39,013 bases of DNA from Erythrobacter sp. HI0063 (lineage in GTDB: Bacteria > Pseudomonadota > Alphaproteobacteria > Sphingomonadales > Sphingomonadaceae), in NCBI RefSeq assembly GCF_001635685.1, contig NZ_LWFF01000335.1, positions 1 to 39,013 on the forward strand. Reading direction: 5' to 3'. The position numbers and the translations under genes were made by a program. Below are positions 34,308 to 39,013 of the stretch, in pieces; the stretch's first letter is position 1; the number at the start of each line of letters is the position of its first letter. A model generated the notes under the pieces. It ran no database searches. It saw nothing but the letters and a program-made list of their open reading frames with translations, and was not told the DNA's origin.

Positions 34308-35296
34308 GGTGCGACCACTCCACTACCGGTCAAATAGGCCGCGAAGGCGCTTATCAGCCCGATATTGACCAGGACGTTGAACGGAAAGGTGATGCTGAGC
34401 GACATGGTCAGATAAATACCCGGATCGGCTTCGGGCAGAGCAAGACGCATGGCGGCGGGAACGGCGATGTAGCTGGCACTGGCGCACAATACGCCGAGCG
34501 CGGCAGCGGACCCCGTATCGAGGCCGATGCCGACGCCCAGCGCAGTCCCGGCCGCGCCGTTGATCAGCGGCAGGATGACCGCGATACTCGCCAGCCTCCA
34601 CGTAATAGCCCGCGAATCCATGATCCTACGCGCGGCGATCAGGCCCATATCCAAGAGGAAGAAACACAGGACGCCTTTGAAACCGGCCTCGAAGAACGGG
34701 CTGACTTCGGCAAAGCCGCGCTCCCCTCCGGCAAGACCGATGGCAAAGGCGCCCAGCAGGAGCACGATCGAGGAATTGGTGAGAACCTCGCGCAGCATCT
34801 CACCCGTATTCTGGTCACCGGCCTCACCGCTCTTGCCGAAACCGCGCGCCAGCATCAGTCCGCTCAGAATGGCCGGAGCTTCCATCGCCGCCATGACGGC
34901 AACCATGAACCCCGCCGGTTCGCGCGCCTGCGCACCCAGAATCTCGACGGCGGTCACGAAGGTCACCACGCTGATCGAACCGTAATGCGCTGCGACCGCG
35001 CCGGAATTGATGCGGTCCAGCCTGCCGAACCCTTTGAGCAGAGCATAGGCGAAGATAGGGATGACGAACCCCGCGAATGTGCCCGCAAGCAGCGCGGCGA
35101 TTACGGTTCCGTCGATACCGGACTTCGATACCGCGAGGCCGCCCTTCAGTCCGATGGCCGCCATGAGATAGAGCGACAAGCCCTTGGCGATGGCTTCCGG
35201 AATGGCGAGGTCGGACCGGACGACTGCCGCGAAGATGCCCAGCAGGAAAAAGAGGATCACCGGAGAGGTGAATGTCTGGATGACTGTCGGGTCCAT
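34304..35296 (-). CDS. sbtA: SbtA-type sodium-dependent bicarbonate transporter
   Basis: The protein has about ten hydrophobic helices in two inverted halves, as in the SbtA family. Landmarks are SPVILFFLLGIFAAVVRSDLAIPEAIAKGLSLYLMAAIGLKGG near the start and LPLINGAAGTALGVGIGLDTGSAAALGVLCASASYIAVPAAMRLA near the end. SbtA imports bicarbonate with Na+ in cyanobacteria; homologues occur in other bacteria, where the substrate is less certain. It heads an operon with a PII-like protein and a beta-carbonic anhydrase. The start is the first ATG; no strong ribosome site precedes it. lipA diverges 81 bp upstream. Confidence 0.92.
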   Translation of the reverse strand: MDPTVIQTFTSPVILFFLLGIFAAVVRSDLAIPEAIAKGLSLYLMAAIGLKGGLAVSKSGIDGTVIAALLAGTFAGFVIPIFAYALLKGFGRLDRINSGAVAAHYGSISVVTFVTAVEILGAQAREPAGFMVAVMAAMEAPAILSGLMLARGFGKSGEAGDQNTGEMLREVLTNSSIVLLLGAFAIGLAGGERGFAEVSPFFEAGFKGVLCFFLLDMGLIAARRIMDSRAITWRLASIAVILPLINGAAGTALGVGIGLDTGSAAALGVLCASASYIAVPAAMRLALPEADPGIYLTMSLSITFPFNVLVNIGLISAFAAYLTGSGVVAP

Positions 35297-35377
35297 GGGC
35301 GGTCGCTTAGCTAGGCGTTCCCCCTACGGCAATAGGCCCCATTGCACCTCGGTTGTGGGACGCCTAGGTGAGCGGCC

Positions 35378-36334
35378 ATGAACGATCTTTCCTCCGCTCC
35401 GCAGCCCGAGACACCGAGAGAAGAGGGCCGCCCGACCCGCCAGCGCAAGCCGGACTGGATCCGGGTCAAGGCGCCGGTCAGCAAGGGCTATCACGAGACG
35501 CGCAAGCTGATGCGCGATCTGAAGCTCAACACCGTCTGCGAAGAAGCGGCCTGCCCCAATATCGGCGAATGCTGGGACAAGAAGCACGCCACCGTCATGA
35601 TCCTGGGCGATGTCTGCACGCGCGCCTGCGCCTTCTGCAACGTGAAGACCGGGATGCCGCGCCTCGTCGATCCGATGGAGCCGGAAAACGTTGCCATCGC
35701 GGCGGGGCAGATGGGCCTCAACCACATCGTCATCACCAGCGTCGATCGCGACGATCTGCCCGATGGCGGGGCGGGGCAATTCGTGAAGGTGATCCAAGCG
35801 CTGCGGCGCGAGACACCCGAGACGACGATCGAAATCCTGACTCCCGATTTCCGCAACAAGATGCGCCCTGCGGTCGAGGCGATCTGCGAGGCGGGGCCGG
35901 ACGTCTACAATCACAATCTCGAAACCGTGCCGCGGCTCTATCCCACCATCCGCCCCGGCGCGCGCTATTATGCCTCGCTGCGTCTGCTGGAAGAAGTGAA
36001 GGCCCACGATCCGATGATCTTTACCAAGTCCGGCATCATGCTGGGGCTGGGCGAACAGCGGCTGGAAGTTCACCAGGTGATGGACGACATGCGCAGTGCG
36101 GATGTCGATTTCATCACCATGGGCCAGTATTTGCAGCCGACCCCGAAACACGCCAAGGTCGAGGATTTCGTGACGCCCAAGGCTTTCGCCGCTTACGGTT
36201 CGATCGCGCGCGCCAAGGGATTTCTCCAGGTCGCGTCCAGCCCGCTGACACGCTCCAGCTATCACGCGGGCGACGATTTCGCCCAGATGCGCGCCGCGCG
36301 GGAGGCGAAGCTGGCGAAGAAAGCCGCGCGCTGA
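35378..36334 (+). CDS. lipA: Lipoyl synthase
   Basis: LipA inserts two sulfur atoms into octanoyl groups on lipoyl domains, using radical SAM chemistry. The auxiliary iron-sulfur cluster cysteines are C54, C59 and C65 ([12 protein letters not shown]); the radical-SAM cluster cysteines are C80, C84 and C87 (CTRACAFC). The conserved RSSY near the C-terminus supplies the serine ligand of the auxiliary cluster. AGGTGAG stands seven bases before the ATG. The stop overlaps the ratA start. The lipoyl domain of PdhB in this window is a likely target. Confidence 0.98.
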   Translation: MNDLSSAPQPETPREEGRPTRQRKPDWIRVKAPVSKGYHETRKLMRDLKLNTVCEEAACPNIGECWDKKHATVMILGDVCTRACAFCNVKTGMPRLVDPMEPENVAIAAGQMGLNHIVITSVDRDDLPDGGAGQFVKVIQALRRETPETTIEILTPDFRNKMRPAVEAICEAGPDVYNHNLETVPRLYPTIRPGARYYASLRLLEEVKAHDPMIFTKSGIMLGLGEQRLEVHQVMDDMRSADVDFITMGQYLQPTPKHAKVEDFVTPKAFAAYGSIARAKGFLQVASSPLTRSSYHAGDDFAQMRAAREAKLAKKAAR

Positions 36335-36789
36335 TGCCGGGCAGCCGCGAGACGCGCAGGCTCCCCTATAGCTGCGAGCAGATGTTCGACCTGGTGGCCG
36401 ATGTCGGCCGCTATGGCGAATTCCTGCCGTGGGTGGTCGCCACGCGTGTACGATCCGACACCGAGCAAGAGATGACGGCGGACATGCTGGTCGGCTTCAA
36501 GGCGATCCGCGAGAAGTTCACCTCGCGCGTCACCAAGGATCGGCCCAACCGGATCGACGTTCATTATCTCGACGGTCCCTTGCGCGATCTCGATAATAGC
36601 TGGGTCTTCCGCCCGACCGAGGATGGCGGGTGCGAGATCGATTTCTGCGTCCAGTTCACCTTCCGCAACGCCGTGTTCGAAGCGCTGGCCGGCCAATATT
36701 TCGACCGCGCTTTCCGCAAGATGGTTGAAGCGTTCGAAAAGCGCGCCGACGATCTCTACGGGCGCGAACAGGCCCCCGGAACGACCTAG
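36334..36789 (+). CDS. RatA/Coq10-type SRPBCC (START-fold) protein
   Basis: The 151-residue protein matches the RatA/Coq10 family: TRRLPYSCEQMFDLVADVGRYGEFLPWVVATRV at the start, LDGPLRDLDNSWVF in the middle and FRNAVFEALAGQYFDRAFRKMVEAFEKRA at the end. Family members bind hydrophobic ligands such as ubiquinone; E. coli RatA was reported to interfere with ribosome assembly, but a toxin role is not implied here. The ATG overlaps the lipA stop (TGATG), a very common gene pair in alphaproteobacteria. The 3' end overlaps the convergent cinA gene by four bases. Confidence 0.92.
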   Translation: MPGSRETRRLPYSCEQMFDLVADVGRYGEFLPWVVATRVRSDTEQEMTADMLVGFKAIREKFTSRVTKDRPNRIDVHYLDGPLRDLDNSWVFRPTEDGGCEIDFCVQFTFRNAVFEALAGQYFDRAFRKMVEAFEKRADDLYGREQAPGTT

Positions 36790-37319
36790 ATTTCGCTCGG
36801 CTCGGCCTGCTCTTTGCCGTGAGGCATGAGCAGTTCGAGCGCCCACAGCGCAGCCTCGCGCCGGATCGCGGCGCGATCAGGTCCATCGAACAATTTGAGT
36901 TCGCCTTCGGGCTCGCTTTCCGAGTGGCGCGTCACGCGCGCGAAAACGACCGTGCCGACCGGCTTCAGCTTGGTCCCGCCGCCGGGCCCTGCGACGCCGC
37001 TGATCGCGACCGCCACATCGGCGCCGCTACGCTCCAGCGCGCCCTTCGCCATAGCCCAGACGCATGCGATCGAAACCGCGCCGAACGTCTCGATGATCTC
37101 GCTCGAAACGCCGAGCATCTCTCGCTTGGCGGCATTCGAATAGGTCACGTAGCTGCGATCGAAGACGGCAGAAGAACCGGGTACTTCGGTCAGCGCAGCA
37201 GCGACGAGGCCGCCGGTGCAGCTTTCCGCCAGCGCCACTGTGCGCCCGGCCTGCGCATTGGCTTCGACGACCTTGCGCGCCAGAGCCTCGATATCGCTGG
37301 GAAGCAGCCCGTCCGTCAT
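36786..37319 (-). CDS. CinA C-terminal-type nicotinamide-nucleotide amidase (PncC-like)
   Basis: The protein consists of a single CinA C-terminal domain: TVALAESCTGGLVAAALTEVPGSSAVFDRSYVTYSNAAKREMLGV and GVAGPGGGTKLKPVGTVVFA. Such stand-alone domains deamidate nicotinamide mononucleotide in NAD salvage. The SCTGG and GVAGPGGG blocks carry the active-site residues. The N-terminal competence-associated domain of full-length CinA is absent, as usual in alphaproteobacteria. It is coupled to the upstream secreted-protein gene by an ATGA overlap. Confidence 0.93.
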   Translation of the reverse strand: MTDGLLPSDIEALARKVVEANAQAGRTVALAESCTGGLVAAALTEVPGSSAVFDRSYVTYSNAAKREMLGVSSEIIETFGAVSIACVWAMAKGALERSGADVAVAISGVAGPGGGTKLKPVGTVVFARVTRHSESEPEGELKLFDGPDRAAIRREAALWALELLMPHGKEQAEPSEI

Positions 37320-37855
37320 TGCCGCTCTTCCATCGCCTTTGAGTCCTCGGCGGACGCGTCTTTATCGTTCTGGACCATTTCGAACATAAAGCCGATCAAT
37401 CCGGCGATGTTTTCGACCGGCATCGGGTCGAGCAGGGCCAGTGCGCGTTCGACACTCCCGCACTGTTCCGTCTTGAGCTCGGTCGCGACGAGGGCGAAGA
37501 CCAGCCCGTCGACCAAGGGCTGCAGGCTTTCATCGGGCAGGGACGCGAACATATCGAGTTCGCTCGATGCTTCGCCGCCTCTCTGCGAGGCGAGATTGAT
37601 CATCGCAGTCTTCGCCCGGGGCCAATAGGCGTCGGCGCCATCGGATAATTTGGTCTGGAGACGATCGCCCTCGGTCGCCAGATAGCCGTCGGCGGACAGC
37701 GTATCGCCGCAGGTGGCGCGGAACCCTTCGAAAAGGTGGGGCAGGGCGTAGCGCGTCGCCGCCTCGACCTGCTCCGGCGTCGGATCGGCCTGGGCCGAGA
37801 GCGGCGCGGCGGCCATGGCGGCCAGAGGCGCGAGACAGAATATGAGTTTGGTCAT
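37316..37855 (-). CDS. Secreted hypothetical protein
   Basis: A clear signal peptide is present (MTKLIFCLAPLAAMAAAPLSAQA, cut about residue 23), so the 179-residue product is periplasmic or secreted. The mature part is helical, with two cysteines far apart (FRATCGDTL and KTEQCGSVE) that could form a disulfide. I know no function. It is followed by cinA with an ATGA overlap and lies 16 bp after ispDF, so the three genes are probably one operon. ATG 37855 is chosen by signal-peptide position; no strong ribosome site is visible. Confidence 0.82.
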   Translation of the reverse strand: MTKLIFCLAPLAAMAAAPLSAQADPTPEQVEAATRYALPHLFEGFRATCGDTLSADGYLATEGDRLQTKLSDGADAYWPRAKTAMINLASQRGGEASSELDMFASLPDESLQPLVDGLVFALVATELKTEQCGSVERALALLDPMPVENIAGLIGFMFEMVQNDKDASAEDSKAMEERQ

Positions 37856-37871
37856 CTGCGCATTTCCCCCG

Positions 37872-39013
37872 TCAGTCGAGAACCAGCGTGGCGACCGCCT
37901 GCGCGGCAATCCCTTCGCCACGCCCGGTAAAACCAAGCCGTTCCGTGGTGGTGGCCTTCACCGATACGCGATCGATGTCAACGCCGAGCAGATCTGCGAT
38001 CCGCGCCCGCATGGCGGCACGGTGCGGGCCGATCTTGGGCTCCTCGCAGATGATGGTCAGGTCGATATTGCCGACCGTGTAGCCCTTCGCGCGGACCAAC
38101 TTGACTGCATGTTCGAGGAACTGGCTCGATCGCGCGCCCTTCCATTGCGGATCGCTGGGCGGGAAGTGGCTGCCGATATCGCCATCTGCGATCGCGCCCA
38201 GCAACGCGTCGGTCAGCGCATGGAGCGCCACGTCGGCATCGCTATGGCCCGACAGGCCTTTGTCGTGGGCGATCTCGATCCCGCCCAGCCAAAGCTCCTC
38301 GCCCGCGACCAGGCGATGGACATCGTATCCCAGGCCGGTGCGGACCGGCGGCAATCCCGTCATGAAATCCTCCGCGAAAGTGAGTTTGGCGAGCCGCTCA
38401 TGCCCGCGAACAAGCGCGACGTCCTGCCCGGCTGCGCGCAGCACCTGCGCATCGTCACCGGCCAGGGGTTTGCCTTCCCAGCCGTGATGGGCGGCGAGGA
38501 TCGCGTCGAAGCGAAACGCCTGCGGTGTCTGCACGCGTCGCAGCGTCTCGCGATCGGCGGTGCCGTCCATGATCCCGTCGCGGTCCACCGCGAGACTGTC
38601 GACCACCGGCAGCACGGGGATGGCGCCGGAGTGTTCTTCGAGCGCCGCTATCAAGCGGTCGGTTACCTCTTGCGGAAGATACGGGCGCGCCGCGTCATGG
38701 ATCAGGACATTCTCCGGCGGTCGGTCGGCTAGTCGATCGAGAGCACGCCGGACCGAAGCCTGACGCGTAGCGCCGCCGATGACCGTCTCGACCCGGTCGA
38801 GCCCGGAAAGCGCTGCCGCAGCTAAATCGTCCGCGCCCTGCGGAATCGCGACGACGATGCGCTCGGCTCCTTGGTTAAGCAGGGCCTCGACCGAATGGCG
38901 CAAAACCGGCTTACCGCGCCAAATGGCGAACTGCTTCGGCACCTGCTGCCCTGCTCGCAGGCCTTGCCCCGCCGCGACGATCACAGCGGCAAACGCCCGG
39001 GCGGGCGAGGGAG
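37872..39013 (-). CDS. ispDF: Bifunctional IspD/IspF enzyme (5' end outside window)
   Basis: The N-terminal part is IspD, which makes CDP-methylerythritol from CTP ([12 protein letters not shown], the nucleotide loop; [11 protein letters not shown]). The C-terminal part (about the last 160 residues) is IspF, which makes the cyclic diphosphate ([28 protein letters not shown]). Both act in the non-mevalonate isoprenoid pathway. The fusion is common in alphaproteobacteria. A GTG lies at 38984, but the frame is open to the window edge with a family-like ...[12 protein letters not shown], so the true start is outside. Confidence 0.96.
   Translation of the reverse strand, partial: PSPARAFAAVIVAAGQGLRAGQQVPKQFAIWRGKPVLRHSVEALLNQGAERIVVAIPQGADDLAAAALSGLDRVETVIGGATRQASVRRALDRLADRPPENVLIHDAARPYLPQEVTDRLIAALEEHSGAIPVLPVVDSLAVDRDGIMDGTADRETLRRVQTPQAFRFDAILAAHHGWEGKPLAGDDAQVLRAAGQDVALVRGHERLAKLTFAEDFMTGLPPVRTGLGYDVHRLVAGEELWLGGIEIAHDKGLSGHSDADVALHALTDALLGAIADGDIGSHFPPSDPQWKGARSSQFLEHAVKLVRAKGYTVGNIDLTIICEEPKIGPHRAAMRARIADLLGVDIDRVSVKATTTERLGFTGRGEGIAAQAVATLVLD

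Noticed and set aside
36334..36789. RatA as a toxin of a toxin-antitoxin system
   Set aside because: No antitoxin-like partner; the lipA-linked position and the Coq10-like fold favour a housekeeping lipid-binding role.

Overview
The window looks like a chromosome segment from an alphaproteobacterium of the Sphingomonadales, probably Erythrobacteraceae (Erythrobacter/Qipengyuania-like). This is inferred from high GC, a pdhA gene followed by a lipoyl-domain pdhB, the order lipA - ratA - cinA - ispDF with ispD and ispF fused, TadE/TadG genes, and the protein sequences. No rRNA or tRNA gene and no CRISPR array is visible.

Region 1 (1-5532) is plasmid- or ICE-like. It holds the C-terminal part of a putative MobA/MobL-type relaxase with an internal 87-residue repeat, a DnaQ-like DEDDh exonuclease, two unrecognised proteins, and a second nuclease of the PolB-exonuclease-like family. 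Region 2 (5525-15260) is a scarred accessory island with three traces of one IS3-type insertion sequence: a solo left end, a nearly intact copy and a decayed right end. It also holds a decayed DUF772-type transposase. Between the IS3-type traces lies AT-rich cargo, all on the minus strand: a secreted small protein, a protein with a double-glycine export leader and an HExxH motif, a Fic protein and a sulfotransferase. To the right, also on the minus strand, are a HlyD-type adaptor and a C39-peptidase ABC exporter. Taken together this suggests a peptidase-coupled secretion system whose cargo may be a zinc metalloprotease, with a possible periplasmic partner and two possible modifying enzymes. 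This is the most interesting part of the window.

Region 3 (15527-39013) is ordinary chromosome: an MscS channel; hppD with a VOC protein behind a clear promoter/operator; a FtsB/DivIC-like gene; pdhA-pdhB; TadE-TadE-TadG; a squalene/phytoene-synthase-like gene; an EF-hand protein; trmFO; a YhhN protein; gyrA; a TPR protein; a NYN-OST-HTH protein; a bicarbonate transporter, PII-like protein and beta-carbonic anhydrase operon; lipA-ratA; and cinA, a secreted protein and ispDF.

Many neighbours overlap by four bases (ATGA or GTGA), which marks real operons and fixes several start codons: hlyD-PCAT, hppD-VOC, tadG-tadE, sbtA-PII, cinA and its downstream gene. Starts were otherwise chosen by Shine-Dalgarno spacing. 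All functions come from reading motifs by eye; no database search was run.
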